64,000 bases of DNA from Bathynomus jamesi (Eukaryota; Arthropoda; Malacostraca; Isopoda; Cirolanidae), in NCBI GenBank assembly GCA_023014485.1, contig JAJOZX010005613.1, forward strand, positions 218,501 to 282,500. Reading direction: 5' to 3'. The first letter of the stretch is position 1. Each line of letters begins with the position of its first letter. Positions 11,240-22,554 of the stretch are shown here, one piece after another. Below the pieces are notes generated by a model. The model saw nothing but the letters and a program-made list of their open reading frames with translations. It was not told the origin of the DNA and did no database searches. A program made the translations under genes and the position numbers.

Positions 11240-12114
11240 TAGACCATTACACAAACAAATCTAACCTTATTTTTGTTTTCTTCTTTCAGAAATGGGTTTT
11301 AATGGCCCCCATTATAATGGGTCATACTAACAATAGTCTTTATAAGTCATTTCGTCTTTCCTCTCCTCAAAGATGTTGCATGGGGTGTTGCATGAGATGC
11401 TGCATGACCGCTTTGAAGAATGCATCTGAATGGGAATGAGTATAAAGATGCAGCTTTCCTAAGTTACCCCTCGCAGTAGGGGGGGAGCTTATCCGTGCTG
11501 GGTACATCAAATAAACGAACATTGTTAATGGATTTTCCTGTTTTGTGATTTAACTTTAATCAAATTTTTAATACTAAGAATCCGTCATATTTAAAGTCGC
11601 TGCTAAATTCCTTAAGAGATATTGTTTAACAACCTACGAAGGGGGTTCCTTCCTTTATAGACGAAGAGGTAACTGAGGTTTTGGGTTGTTTTTATGTGTT
11701 ACGCACTTATTCAAGTTTATTTAATTCACCCACCGAGTTATCCTAAAAGAATTTCTTAGTGTTCAGTTTATTTCATTTGTCACGAGTAGGCGTGTACAAC
11801 GAGAGAACCAAAGTCAAATTTTGGTTTCTGAAAAATGATGACAATCTCATTTGGGGTATATGATAAATTACAGTCTGAGCGTTAAAAGCGATTGTTATTT
11901 AATTGGACTTTGTATATATATCCTTTCTACATACCCACTTTCATTGGGTACTATTCGTTTGACCTCAGAAAGGATCGTGTATCATCGTAAACCCTAACTA
12001 ATAAGCGCGAATCCCGTAATATAAAGTTGTATATATTAACATATAATACCGGATTCCTTACATCGAAGTTTACTCTATCAGATAATACACAATTTGCTTG
12101 TTTTGATGTTTCGA
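11240..12114. other. Gene-free stretch
   Basis: No recognised gene or transposon ends. Short AT-rich frames only. Confidence 0.5.
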
Positions 12115-12312
12115 TGAGGTTGTATAATCTCCTTCGCAACATCTAAGATCATATCACGAAGGGGGCCTAAAGCGTTATGCGCAATAGGACCCCGAACCAC
12201 GGTTCGCTACATAATCTGGACTCGAACGACGGTCTCCCACCCACTTACCACCCAGACCTAATACGACTTAACTTCGTTGATCGAAGGGAAATGGTGTTAC
12301 ATCATGGGCCAC
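12115..12312 (-). mobile_element. 5S-rRNA-derived SINE, copy B
   Basis: In inverted orientation it carries the shared tail (ccttcgcaacatctaagatc), the ggttcgctacataatctgga block, the C-box-like ggtctcccacc and the box-A/IE block gacttaacttcgttgatcg. It is full length relative to copy A and on the opposite strand. Confidence 0.75.
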
Positions 12313-12713
12313 GACAAAGTCCAGGTAATATAAGGATGACGCCTATTTTAAATAGTTTTTTTTTTCAATTACCTCAGGGTTCTCAAGTGCTCTTATTTCT
12401 AAGATTTGTTCTTATTTTTGGTCTCAAATCTTATATATATTTTTATTTGTTCTTATTTCTTAACTTTTAAATTTATCATTTGGCTAAAATCAAGAAGCGG
12501 TCCAGACAATGTTCTCACTGAGAGCGGGGGTGGAGTTTGGTTTGTTTTGACTGGAGAAAAATTTCAATTTTTTTGTTATTGTTTTTATCGGAATAAAATG
12601 TTAACGATATATTATGGATATCCTTATTTTGGGGGACGGAATTCTTAATTTTTAGAGTTGAGGTTCTGATTTTTATTTTTTAGACTTGAAACCGTAAATT
12701 ACCTGCTGCAGTG

Positions 12714-13188
12714 TACAAAAGCTTGACAAAAATAAATAGACACCTTCATTTTTTTTTTGGTACTTTTGCATTATCCTCCCAACACCAATTTTTTTTTATA
12801 ACGGCTAACGCCTGCGGCGGGCTGTTTTTACCGTAACCTAACCTAACCAAACCTAACCTAACCTAACCTAATACCAACACTAATTTTTTTTATAATGGAA
12901 GGAAAATAAAGTACCATAACCAAAACCAAACCAACATTATATAAAAAAATTAGTGTTGGGAGGATAATGCAAAATAACCTCTTTTTTTTCCAAATAGTTT
13001 TTTGATTTGATAATAAAAGTCAATAAATAATAAATATATTAAATCAATATATTTTTACGAATTGTGTTTCTTTCCTCTTTCCATTTGCGCAAAAATGACG
13101 CACGTTTTGGCATTGCATTGATGAGCTTTGCCATTCGTTCTTGAGGACAATCATCCTAGTGTCTATTTATTTTTGTCAACCTTCTGTA
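12714..13188 (-). mobile_element. Tc1/Tc3-like nonautonomous element
   Basis: The ends carry inverted copies of tgacaaaaataaatagacac (left about 12724, right about 13160-13180). Near the right end the minus strand retains a remnant readable as SMQCQNVRHFCANGK, which resembles the C-terminus of Tc1/Tc3 transposases (the usual ...SMP.R... tail). All catalytic sequence is gone. A foldback (12765-12975) occupies the centre. Confidence 0.5.
12765..12975. repeat. Foldback repeat nested in the Tc3-like element
   Basis: Arms of about 37 bp, left ttgcattatcctcccaacac and right its complement ending in gggaggataatgcaa, flank a centre with repeated cctaaccta units (12831-12870). A third copy of ccaacactaatttttttt lies inside at about 12878. 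Confidence 0.6.
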
Positions 13189-13189
13189 T

Positions 13190-13427
13190 ATTATTGTCTC
13201 GTCATGGAGGGTATTCAAGTTTTCTCTCGTATATAACGCAAATTTTCTTAAGAATTTCAGTTTCATTTCAGTATATAGGCTAGGTTAGGTTATAGTAAAA
13301 CGCCATTCTAAATATGCACTAAAAATATTGAATTATATTCGAAATTCTTAATCTAAAATTTGGAGCATAAAATTCAGATGATAAAGTTGAAACTATATAT
13401 ATATATATATATAATATATATAGAGAG

Positions 13428-13461
<34 letters not shown>

Positions 13462-13654
13462 TGCATGTCTGTGCGTGTGTGTGCGCGCTGGCAACTAAAC
13501 ATAAATGAGGGCGTGTGTTTGCGATAATTTTGAGATGTAATGGGGTAATTCTGTTTTGTGAGGTAACATCTTTTTGGTATCTCGGAAAATTTAAAAAAAC
13601 CTATCTATAAAAATTCTAGCAACAATTTTATCGGGAAAAAAATATTTATCCTGA
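13190..13654. other. Gene-free stretch with (TA)n and (GA)n
   Basis: Contains (TA)n at about 13396-13422 and (GA)n at about 13434-13460. No coding signal. Confidence 0.6.
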
Positions 13655-13880
13655 TTAGGTTACGCTAGGTTAGGTTAGTTAAAATTTGGCTAGGTTAGGT
13701 TAAGCTAAATTAGCGAGCACCTCACTATTTAATGACTTAACAGAAAACATCCTTCGAGCCTTGAGTTACGCCCAAAACACTTATCACACCCTTCTCGGTT
13801 CGATGGCGCTAAGACTAGGTTAAGTTAATTAGTTTTTTAGATATATGCATTTAAAAAAGTCGCACCTCGCTTATGCATGT
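13655..13880. repeat. Dispersed repeat A, copy 2
   Basis: Matches 6190-6395 in the same orientation, sharing cccaaaacacttatcacac and the ttaattagttttttagatata block; TTAGG-type units surround it. A short ATGT-type microsatellite follows. Confidence 0.55.
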
Positions 13881-14155
13881 ATGTATGTGTGTATGTATGT
13901 ATGCATGTGTATGTGTTTACGTGTGTGAATTAAACACACTCCCACATATACGTTATTCATGTACATTATCTTTATATCCTTTGAATGAAATGACTTTATT
14001 ACTACATGCAAACTTACGCTTAAATGAGCTATAATGAATTAGTCAACTTTTTACGATTATGAGTATATACAGTATATATATACATATATATATATACATA
14101 CATATCATATATATATATATATTATATATATATATTATTATATATAATATATATA

Positions 14156-14231
14156 CAGGGTGGCCCAAAAGTAGGTATATAATTTCATATGTTGATTTTT
14201 TTTAATTCAACTGTATACCTACTTTTGGGTC

Positions 14232-14237
<6 letters not shown>
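14156..14237. mobile_element. Minimal mariner MITE inside (TA)n
   Basis: An 82-bp palindrome-like element: the left end cagggtggcccaaaagtag is inverted at the right (ctacttttgggtcaccct). Only about 30 bp separates the two repeats. It sits inside (TA)n that resumes at once and runs to 14317, consistent with insertion at a TA target. Confidence 0.75.

Positions 14238-14317
<80 letters not shown>
14238..14317. repeat. (TA)n microsatellite
   Basis: About 40 perfect TA units. Confidence 0.95.
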
Positions 14318-14320
<3 letters not shown>

Positions 14321-14410
14321 CGTTTTGTAACCTGAATGATTAACTTCTGCAGGACACAAAAACAAGTAAAATTTATGTAAGCGAAGATTGTCTGTCGTAT
14401 AGATAGATAC

Positions 14411-14606
14411 CAGGGCTGGGGTCAAATACATATTTGTATTTAAAATACAGTAATTTTCCGTATTTGTATTTATATTTGAGGATCTAGAAGGATGTGTATT
14501 TGTATTTTATTTGTATTTGATCGTTGTATGTGTCATATTTGCTCAAGTACATGTCAAATACAACACCTCAGCGAGTCAGTAGGTTGGGCCAGGAGAACAA
14601 GTTGGG

Positions 14607-14655
<49 letters not shown>

Positions 14656-15080
14656 CAAGTTATAAAAAATTTGCTATTTCGCGGTTTTTCGGCCCGTTTT
14701 TGGGGTCGGGATTTAGCGGAACGCAATCCTTAACCTGGCACCCCCAAGAGGTGTACCCTAACTGATGAGCGGTTTGAAGAGTTGATGTTTGCAAAGTGTA
14801 ACCAGCAATCAATTGTTTTTTGCTAATTGTTAACGAAATAGTTTTCAGTTATGCTCACTTCTGTTTACTTTTAATTTGAACAGTCTCAAAACGGGACCAA
14901 ATAACTGATTGATAGAAGTCACAAGTAGCCAATTTGAAACTTGTATTTGTATTTGAACAATTTGTATATGTATTTGCCAAATAAAAAAGCTGCAAGTGTG
15001 TATTTGTATTTGTATTTGACAATTCCAAAATGACCATATTTGTATTTGTAGTTGACAAAGTGTATTTGACCCCAACCTTG
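14411..15080. mobile_element. hAT-type MITE with perfect 8-bp target duplication
   Basis: The ends are cagggctggggtcaaatac and its inverted partner gtatttgaccccaaccttg. The flanks are identical 8-mers, atagatac at 14403-14410 and 15081-15088. Subterminal arrays of tgtatttgtattt line both inner ends, as in hAT elements whose transposase binds repeated subterminal motifs. A (GA)n tract sits inside at about 14611-14650. No transposase coding sequence. Confidence 0.85.
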
Positions 15081-15089
15081 ATAGATACA

Positions 15090-15762
15090 CATTTTATATC
15101 TATGTCTGTCTATTTTCTACATACGCAGAAATAACAGATTTTGTTTTTCTTTTTAGTTTTAAACAAATAATCTGATATAAAATGTTAATATGTACTCTTA
15201 AATCAAACTTTCGAAGTACTAAATAACATACTCAAGTTTAAGACAAAAAGGGACAAGCAAATGTAATTTTTAAAATTCCAAAACACCCCTCTTTTTAAGT
15301 TTTCAAAAAACACAACCACTGCAAAGGAATCTACTTCATCTATTTTGATCGTAGAAACCTGTCCCAAAATGCAAAATTAGAATGAAAACATACCAGCAAA
15401 GATGGGTGCATTATAACGTCTTTTTTAAACTCCTGTGTAACTCCCGTGTAACTCTCGTGTAACTCTCCTATATTGATCTTTATAAACAGTTGCAAAGTCT
15501 TGAAATATAGGCGGATATCATTAGGTATTCTTTCGATAGAAGTGGAAGGCAGACTAATTTTCTCCTTCATCAACAGTTGTATATTCTATAATTATGTAAA
15601 AATCGATATATTAATTTTATACATATAATCAGGAAATTAAGGGAACTTTTACACCTGTAGTTTTTACTTACCTATCCCTATATAAATAACAGCTAAGGGA
15701 TGGGGACTGTAATTATATATTAATAAAACCTAATTTCATGGAGCCAAATCGAAGGGAACGTG

Positions 15763-15800
<38 letters not shown>

Positions 15801-15801
15801 G

Positions 15802-15873
<72 letters not shown>
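15090..15873. other. Gene-free stretch ending in a long (CA)n
   Basis: No gene recognised up to 15765. From 15766 to 15873 lies a compound (CA)n/(CG)n/(TA)n microsatellite abutting the mariner terminus. Confidence 0.7.
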
Positions 15874-15875
<2 letters not shown>

Positions 15876-17054
15876 GGTGTCCCATAAGTCTGGAACCATA
15901 GGGCAAAATGATAAAAATGGCAATAAAAACGGCTTTTATTCACAGAACGTGTTCAATGTGTCCACCATTATTATTGATACACAAATGCAGACGAGATATC
16001 CAGTCAGCAAACACACGGCGAATGGTATCAGGAGTGATGGTGTTACATGTGTCGATGATGCGCTCCCGCAAATGTGCAAAACACTGAAATTTCTCCGCGT
16101 AGACCAACGCCTTCAAGTGACCCCAGAGATAAAAATCCAACGGGGTGAGATCGGGGCTCCTCGCCGACCACTCCACAGGCCCTCGACGTCCTATCCAATG
16201 ACCAGGGAATTGTTGGTGCAGCCACTCTCTTACCCGGATGCTGTAATGGGCAGGAGTACCATCCTGCTGGAACCATGTTGGGAAATCCCCATCTGTGTTC
16301 AAGACACGAGAGAATGCTTCTTCGTTGAGCATACGCAAATAGGCGTTTCCTGAGACAGTGTCATCAAAAAAGAAGGGGCCGATGATACGGTCTTTCCAAA
16401 TGCCACACCATACCATCACACGAGCAACACCTAGTTCCTTTGAAGTAGTAAACCAGTGAGGGTTTTCTTGTGATCAGTAGTGGGTGTTCTGTCGGTTCAC
16501 CTCACCATTTGCATAAAAAAGCCTCATCACTGAACAGAATGGTGGACGGGAAATTGGCATTTTGAGCACATTGTTCCGTAGCCCATTCACAAAATTCCAT
16601 CCGTCGGTCTGGATCATATTCGCTTAATTTCTGCAGGATTTGAAGTTTGTAAGGATGCCATTTGTGTGCTTGAAGAATGCGGTGGATGCTGCTTTTCGAC
16701 ACTCCTGTCTCAGCGGACAACCACCGAAGAGACTTTTGGGGACTGTTTGTGAAATGAGCGAGGATGGTAGCGGCTGTGTCATCGTCGGTGGATGTCCTCG
16801 GAGGTCCACTGCGTGGTTTATCTCCTGTTTCCCTGAATTTTGCTACAAGTTTGCCAACACAGCTGTGTGTTATCGGCGCGCGGTCCGGATGCAATCTGTT
16901 AAATTCCTCAGCGACCTCCCTCTGACTCCGAGTTCCTACGAGCAGAATTACCTGGATGCGTTCTTCCTTACTCAAAGACATCATGGGCACTTGCATAAAC
17001 GGAAAAACATGAATTACCTATTTTACTCTATGGTTCCAGACTTATGGGACACCC

Positions 17055-17056
<2 letters not shown>
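15874..17056 (-). mobile_element. Nearly intact IS630/mariner element
   Basis: Both terminal repeats are present: the left starts caggtgtcccataagtctgg (one G short of the usual CAGGGTG) and the right is its complement ending ...gggacaccctg. The 1.18-kb length and a single transposase on the minus strand fit a complete autonomous element. The flanks are (TA)n/(TG)n, as expected for a TA target. Of the mariners in this window it carries the fewest lesions. Confidence 0.85.
15940..16996 (-). pseudogene. IS630/mariner transposase with two visible lesions
   Basis: The enzyme cuts and rejoins DNA at TA sites for its own element. It starts MQVPMMSLSKEERIQVILLV at 16996. A two-part helix-turn-helix covers residues about 5-115 (REVAEEFNRLHPDRAP, then LRWLSAETGVSKSSIHRIL). 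The catalytic triad is visible as ILFSDEA, WFQQDGTPAH and [15 protein letters not shown] count 36 residues between the second and third Asp. The frame breaks at about 16500, just after SDEAF, by a one-base change. The next segment has one TGA (about 16455) before MVWCGIWKDRIIGPFFFDD restores the family pattern through to NNGGHIEHVL at 15940. Total about 350 residues, the usual length. Compared with the copy at 17192 it also lacks two residues in FRETG(SI)GDKPRSG. Confidence 0.85.

Positions 17057-17123
<67 letters not shown>
17057..17123. repeat. (TA)n spacer between two head-to-head mariners
   Basis: A TG/TA tract flanked by the 5' termini of two copies of the same mariner in opposite orientation. 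Confidence 0.9.
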
Positions 17124-17126
<3 letters not shown>

Positions 17127-17476
17127 GGTGTCCCAATGTCCCATAAGTCTGGAACCATAGGGTAAAATAAGTAATTCATGTTTTTCCATTTATGCAAGTG
17201 CCCATGATGTCTTTGAGTAAGGAAGAACGCATCCAGGTAATTCTGCTCGTAGGAAATCGGATTCAGAGGGAGGCCGCTGAGGAATTTAACAGATTGCATC
17301 CGGACCGCGCGCCGATAACACACAGCTGTGTCGGCAAACTTGTAGCAAAGTTCAGGGAAACGGGATCCATAGGAGATAAACCACGCAGTGGACTTCCGAG
17401 GACATCCACCGACGATAACCCAGCCGCTACCATACTCACTCATTTCACAAACAGTCCCCAAAAGTCTCTTCGGCGG

Positions 17477-17478
<2 letters not shown>
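17124..17478 (+). mobile_element. Second copy of the same mariner, 3'-truncated
   Basis: Starts cagggtgtcccaatgtccc, where a short insertion has doubled part of the terminus. The transposase frame begins at 17192 with the same MQVPMMSLSKEERIQVILLV, then KFRETGSIGDKPRSGLPRTS and NSPQKSLRRL, and ends abruptly in (TA)n at 17479. Only the first 98 or so residues (N-terminal helix-turn-helix) remain. It is very similar to the neighbour, so with it this copy forms an inverted pair with arms of about 355 bp. Confidence 0.85.

Positions 17479-17552
<74 letters not shown>
17479..17552. repeat. (TA)n microsatellite
   Basis: A perfect TA run truncating the second mariner copy. Confidence 0.95.
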
Positions 17553-17556
<4 letters not shown>

Positions 17557-17739
17557 GTGAGATCTATATACTTTGGCTAAAATTTTACAGCACATCACAT
17601 CACATCACCGAAATTACATCTCTATATATAACAAGTTATAAAGTCAAAATCAAAATGCCCAGAACTACTGAATGGGTATATCCCTCTCTCTGATTGGTCA
17701 AAAACTAAAACTTTTATTCTCTTTTTCCCTCATTAATTA

Positions 17740-17990
17740 TTGTTTCTTTTCCTTAATTATTGATTAATTTATTGGTAATTATACTTTATTTTCAATTATT
17801 AATTAATTATTGATAATTATTCTTTATTTTAAATTATTAATTAATTATTGATAATTATTCTTTATTTTCAATTATTAATTAATTATTGGTAATTATTCTT
17901 TATTTTTCAATTATTAATTAATTATTGGATTTATTCTTTATTTTGAATTATTAATTAATTAGTAATTATTAGTAAATAATAACCCATAGA
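17740..17990. repeat. Tandem array, about 45-bp AT-rich unit
   Basis: About five units each contain attaattaattattg, then a taattattctttatttt block. Units differ by a few bases and small indels. Confidence 0.75.
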
Positions 17991-19450
17991 GCACAAGTTA
18001 TCTTTGCGATATCCATTCTTTACTGTCTTTTGTCTATAATATCCATATCCACTTTTGGATTTTTCTGTTAGCTGATAGGTTTCCTTTTATGGATATTTTT
18101 TAGATAACTAAAAATACATCCATAGTTCATCCGCACCAATATCCATTAAACATCTACGAGAAATCGTATCCATTGTATCTTTATATGGATATCCTGTCAA
18201 TATAAAAATTGTTGAAAAAAAGATATTAAAAAAATAAAGAAAATATATCCACGTTGTAAGCATAAAGTACCCAGAATTCATCCATTTTTTACCCATCGAG
18301 ATCTTCTCATTTGTTTAATATCTTTGCGCTATCTAAGAAGGAAGATACTGTAATGGCATATCTTTTCAGGACTTTCGGTATCCATTATCCATGTTATAAA
18401 GACACCTTTGGGATATCTAATAAAGTTTTGACAATTTCTGGATATCAGTTCAGCATAAGGTAAATAGTTATAAAAGGATATCGAATAAATAAAAGGCATC
18501 CGTGCTTTATACATAAGGTACCCAGCATTCATCCACTTCTTATCCGCCGGTACCAGTTCATCTATTAAACATTCATTAAAATATACTTATACAGGGTGAA
18601 CGAAAAGTCCCTGTGCACCTGTTCCACTTCCAACACAGTGCAGGTACAGGTTCACTACACTTTTTGCAGGTGCACAGGGACTTTTCGCTCACCCTGTATT
18701 ATCCTTTTGTTATACCATATTGACAGCTCTTAAATAAAGATAAATCCACTTCTTGATATTTTGTGGATATACCTTCATCATACGACGACGGTTATAAAAC
18801 GATATGAAATGGATAACTAAAGTGTATCTATGTTTACCTCAAAAGATACCCAGAAGTCATACATTTTTTATGTATTGAAATTCATCTATCTGTTAAATAT
18901 CCTAGCGCTGTCTAAAGAGGAAGATACTGAGGTATTCATAGTCATCCATTGTTCATATTATGTTGACAGCTTTGGGAAATCTAATGAAGGCCTATCCACT
19001 TCTGGATATATGTGAATAACCTTTCAGCATATGACAATAGATATAAAGCGATATCAACCAGGTAATTATAATGGATTTATGTTATATCCATGAGATCCCC
19101 AAATTGTTTTTTACGCCCATAAGCAATTCATCCAATGAATGTAGCGGAAAATAGTGAAGTATCTTTATGATATCCTTCTGTCATGATATAGGCCTATGGA
19201 CAGCTTTTAGATGTCTGATAAAGATATATCCATTTCTGAATATTTACGGATACCTCTTTGATTTAAATCACTGTTTTAAAAAGATGTCAAACAAATATTT
19301 AAAACGTATGTATGCTGTATTCACAAGATACCCAGAATCCATCCATATCTTACATACCCGTACCAAAACATCCGCTAAATATCTTGGCGACATCTACAGT
19401 CAAAGATTGTAAAGTAGCATTATTTTATCCTTCTATTATTATTATAATAT
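17990..19450. repeat. Diverged tandem satellite, period about 240 bp
   Basis: An internal landmark, a (taag/acaag)-gtacccagaa-ttcatccatttttta type block, recurs at about 18256, 18510, 18838, 19083 and 19318. Spacing is about 254, 328, 245 and 235; the long interval contains the 105-bp MITE at 18592. Each unit also holds several gatatcc/ggatatc palindromes and a catctatta-aatatctt block. The units are strongly diverged. Reading frames through it are not conserved between units, so I see no coding role. Confidence 0.6.
18592..18696. mobile_element. Minimal mariner MITE inserted in the satellite
   Basis: The left end cagggtgaacgaaaagtccc and its exact complement at the right (gggacttttcgctcaccctg, one mismatch) enclose about 65 bp. 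Flanked by TA on both sides. Confidence 0.8.
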
Positions 19451-19469
19451 ATATGTAATGTAATGACAG

Positions 19470-19672
19470 GGTTCTTTCACCCCCTTCGCAACATCTAAGG
19501 TCATATAACGGAGGGGACCTAAAGCTTTACGTATGATCCGAATCACGGGTAGCTACCTAATCTGGAGGCAGAGAATGGTCTCCCATCCAGCTACTACCAG
19601 ACCCAATGTCACTAATTTCACTGATCAATGGGAAGTGGTGTTACGACACTGGTCAATGGTCATAACGTAGCC
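19470..19672 (-). mobile_element. 5S-rRNA-derived SINE, copy C
   Basis: Inverted orientation: tail cccttcgcaacatctaagg, the gggtagctacctaatctgga block, C-box-like ggtctcccatccagc, and a diverged A box/IE. It interrupts the 240-bp satellite, which resumes at about 19690. Confidence 0.7.
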
Positions 19673-19689
19673 CTTTCATACGTATATGT

Positions 19690-19880
19690 GTAGGTTAGAT
19701 CTCTGATGAAGAGATATATATTTCCTGATATTGTATGGATATCCCTCCAGCTTAAGGCAATTGTTAAATGATATCGAATGGATAATTAACACATATTCAT
19801 CCATTTTTTGTATATCGAATTTCATTTATCTACTAAATATCTTGAAGTTATCTACAGCTGAAGATTCTGAATTATCAGTT
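19690..19880. repeat. Continuation of the 240-bp satellite
   Basis: One further diverged unit with the attcatccattttttgta and tctactaaatatcttga blocks, displaced by the SINE insertion. Confidence 0.5.
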
Positions 19881-20239
19881 TGTCATAGTTTGCACACACA
19901 TGCAAGTTTTAGATGAACGTCACATAAGTTAGAATGTTGGCCTTAAAATTAAGAAATCTATGGTTACACTCCTGAAAAATAATTCTTTTACTGTTGTTTT
20001 CCATTTTGTGAAAAAACGCCCTACCCACATCATCGCTTTCACTGGTTATTGTCAAAGTAACAGTGTTCAGCCGTTCTTTTAGAGGATCACCTGTCTTTTT
20101 ATATATTATCGTGTTATCGTGCTCTGTGAGCTAAACTGTATCTCCCATTATCTAGTTTTACCTTTCATTCGGAGAGTCAGATAGAAGCAACCCAAACTCG
20201 TCGTCATGCACATATTTACGTACCTGTCACCCATTACCC

Positions 20240-20640
20240 TTCATCCACATTCTCCAGGCATTCCTTTTTCACGCTAATTTTCTACTCAGTCTTCCTTTCT
20301 TTCGCCTGCCATGGCACTCATTCATGTATACCTTCTTTATTACACTCCTTATACATTCTCTCCACGTGTTCAAAACACCTCTACAACTCTACAAACTCTC
20401 ATTCATTGTTCCTTCCAGAGACTTGTCCACGTCGCATCTTCTTTTCATTCTTCACTCTGTCAATTCTTCTTACTCTTAAAATACACTTTGCCTTATCTTC
20501 TGCACCCTACGTTCATGGTTTCACCTCTGTACAAAAAAATTGGAATGAGAACACTTTTATGCATCGCTCATTCTTGTCTAATACTAGCCCTTATTTGAAA
20601 CTATTAACTGGACACACTGATACATATCTGACTTTCTGTA
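20240..20640 (-). mobile_element. RTE-like LINE, C-terminal fragment
   Basis: Minus-strand translation across frames gives RRCDVDKSLEGTMNESL, then VLNTWRECIRSVIKKVYMNE and CHGRRKKGRL. This matches the post-polymerase tail of RTE-type non-LTR retrotransposons, where a ...RRR..VD.SL.ERM...V...GHVERM...K.VY.SE..G.R.RGRP pattern is usual. Several frameshifts show decay. It likely belongs with the endonuclease-region fragment at 22555-23560, the two being separated by the inverted-repeat element at 20728-22462. Confidence 0.55.
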
Positions 20641-20727
20641 AAAACTCTCGTAAATAGCTGGGGTTTTGCATGTATAATATTTGAATCAAAGCCTATCTAT
20701 ATATAATCGGTCCACGCTCGCATTATA

Positions 20728-22462
20728 GCAAGTAAAAATGTTTGTTCAAAATCTTTTGTACAAGTTATTTAGGCCAGTGAGACTTTAATATTTACTTTAG
20801 CTTACGAGCCACTTAGATTTTAAGAGACGCTTAAAATATTTGGTCTCACTGGCTTTGGATGTGAAACTAAAAATTTTGATGGCCGTGGTATCTTTGTAAA
20901 ATTATAGTGTCTGGCTCTTCCTTGATTTCATAAAAGAGTATGAAATTTTGTACAAACGTGGACTGACTAGATATAATAAGTAGGCTTTGTTTGAATAACA
21001 TAATCTCATGCCTCTCTCAGAGTGATTCGAAGCATATTTTGAAAGTAAATCTTTTAAATAGCAGTGATTCCTTGTACAGCTATATAGTATTATATAGTAA
21101 AACACAAACACAGTATACTCAACTCCCTGGTAAAACATTACAGTATATACAGGGTGTCCCAAAAAAACTATATACTCTTTATAGCATCATATATTTTATA
21201 ATTTAAAAAAAAACAAAAACAATATATTGTTATAGCAATTGCCAATGAAAGGTAAATTAGTAATCTAAGTGATCAAAATGTTGTAGCGAGTTGTTTGTAT
21301 ATAAAATTTAATTAACTACGCCAAGTGCTCAAAATGTTCTCCGGCGGCATGAATGCACTTTCAATACAACAACATCGTGTGGTCTGATGAAGCTACCTTC
21401 AAGCTGAATGGCACAGTAAATTGACACAACTGCAGGTACTGGTCACTTGATAATCCACACGTTTATGTGGATAAACATGTTAATTTACCAGGATTAACAG
21501 CATGGTGTGGTTTATCATCCACTCATCCAGGGGTTTGGTTGGACCATTTTTCTTTAATGGGACAGTTACCGGTGCCGCATATCTCGACAGAAATTATACC
21601 CGCAGTTCGGAAGTTGTTTGGAAACGACGACTTTTACTTTCAACAAGATGGAGCCCCCCGTCATTATCATTGTGATGTCAGAAGGTACCTCGATGAAACG
21701 TTGCCTAACCGTTGTATAGGACGAAGAGGAAGCGTTGAGTATCCTCCACGTTCACCGGACTTGACTCCACTTGATTTTTACTTGTGGGGCTACCTGAAGG
21801 ATGCAGTTTATGGTACAAGACCCGCAACACTCGAACACCTTAAGGATGCAATTAGGGAAAAGTGCGGGACCATCACAGCATCCACATTAGTCCATGTCTG
21901 CGAATCAGTTAGTCGACGCATTCAAAAGTGCATTCATGCCGCCGGAGAACATTTTGAGCACTTGGCGTAGTTAATTAAATTTTATATGCAAACAACTCGC
22001 TATAACATTTTGATCACTTAGATTACTAATTTACCTTTCATTGGCAATTGCTATAACAATATATTGTTTTTTTTTTAAATTATAAAATATATGATGCTAT
22101 AAAGAGTATATAGTTTTTTGGGACACCCTGTATATATCTGGGGTGGTTTGGTTCTTACTATGGACAGAGATAAACTGGAAAGACCCTGGTGGCTTTGATT
22201 TATACTTATGCTTCTTGCGTTCTTCTTCAGGCCACGCTTGTACTATACAAAATTTCATACTCTTGTGAAATCAAGGAAAAGACAGTCAGACCATAAATTT
22301 ACCAAAAAAAACCACAGCTATCAAAATTATGAGCTTCACATTCAAAGCCAGCGATACCAAATTTGTGAAGTTGCACTAAAAATGTAAGTGGCTTGTGAAC
22401 TTAAGGTAAATATTAAAGTCTCACTGGTGTAAAAAATTTTGTTCAAGTTTTACTTTTACTTA
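20728..22462. repeat. Large inverted-repeat element with a mariner in its centre
   Basis: Arms of about 220-230 bp face each other: left about 20728-20975 and right about 22230-22462. Shared blocks in inverted orientation include ccagtgagactttaatattt, aaattttgatggc/agctatcaaaatt and ttgatttcataaaagagtatg/catactcttgtgaaatca. The arms are moderately diverged. The centre holds the mariner at 21150-22130. No terminal target duplication could be fixed. Confidence 0.6.
21150..22130 (+). mobile_element. Snapback mariner: 3' end inverted and duplicated at the 5' side
   Basis: Terminal repeats start cagggtgtcccaaaaaaact and end with its complement, followed by TA. The inverted repeat is not 30 bp but about 210 bp: 21150-21361 is the complement of about 21925-22130. 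The arm includes the 3' UTR and the last 14 or so transposase codons (the complement of CATGCCGCCGGAGAACAT). The left arm joins the transposase just before its first catalytic motif (SDEATFKLNG at about 21390). Residues 1 to about 160 are missing. After one TGA (21421) the frame runs to the natural end: [34 protein letters not shown] and GEHFEHLA. All three catalytic Asp are kept, 36 residues apart for the last pair. Confidence 0.8.
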
Positions 22463-22554
22463 TCTATCCCCCATATTTAATTATTTTTCGATATATCCCA
22501 TCCACAGCTTTCAGCTTTCACTTTACCCACTTCCCAGCAGGCACTCTATCACAT

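Noticed and set aside
14761..14790. A ctgatgag core as another hammerhead
   Set aside because: No GAAA follows a pairing stem II within a suitable distance.
17740..19880. CRISPR-like array of repeats and spacers
   Set aside because: Units are contiguous or diverged tandem repeats without constant repeat plus unique spacer, and the genome is eukaryotic.
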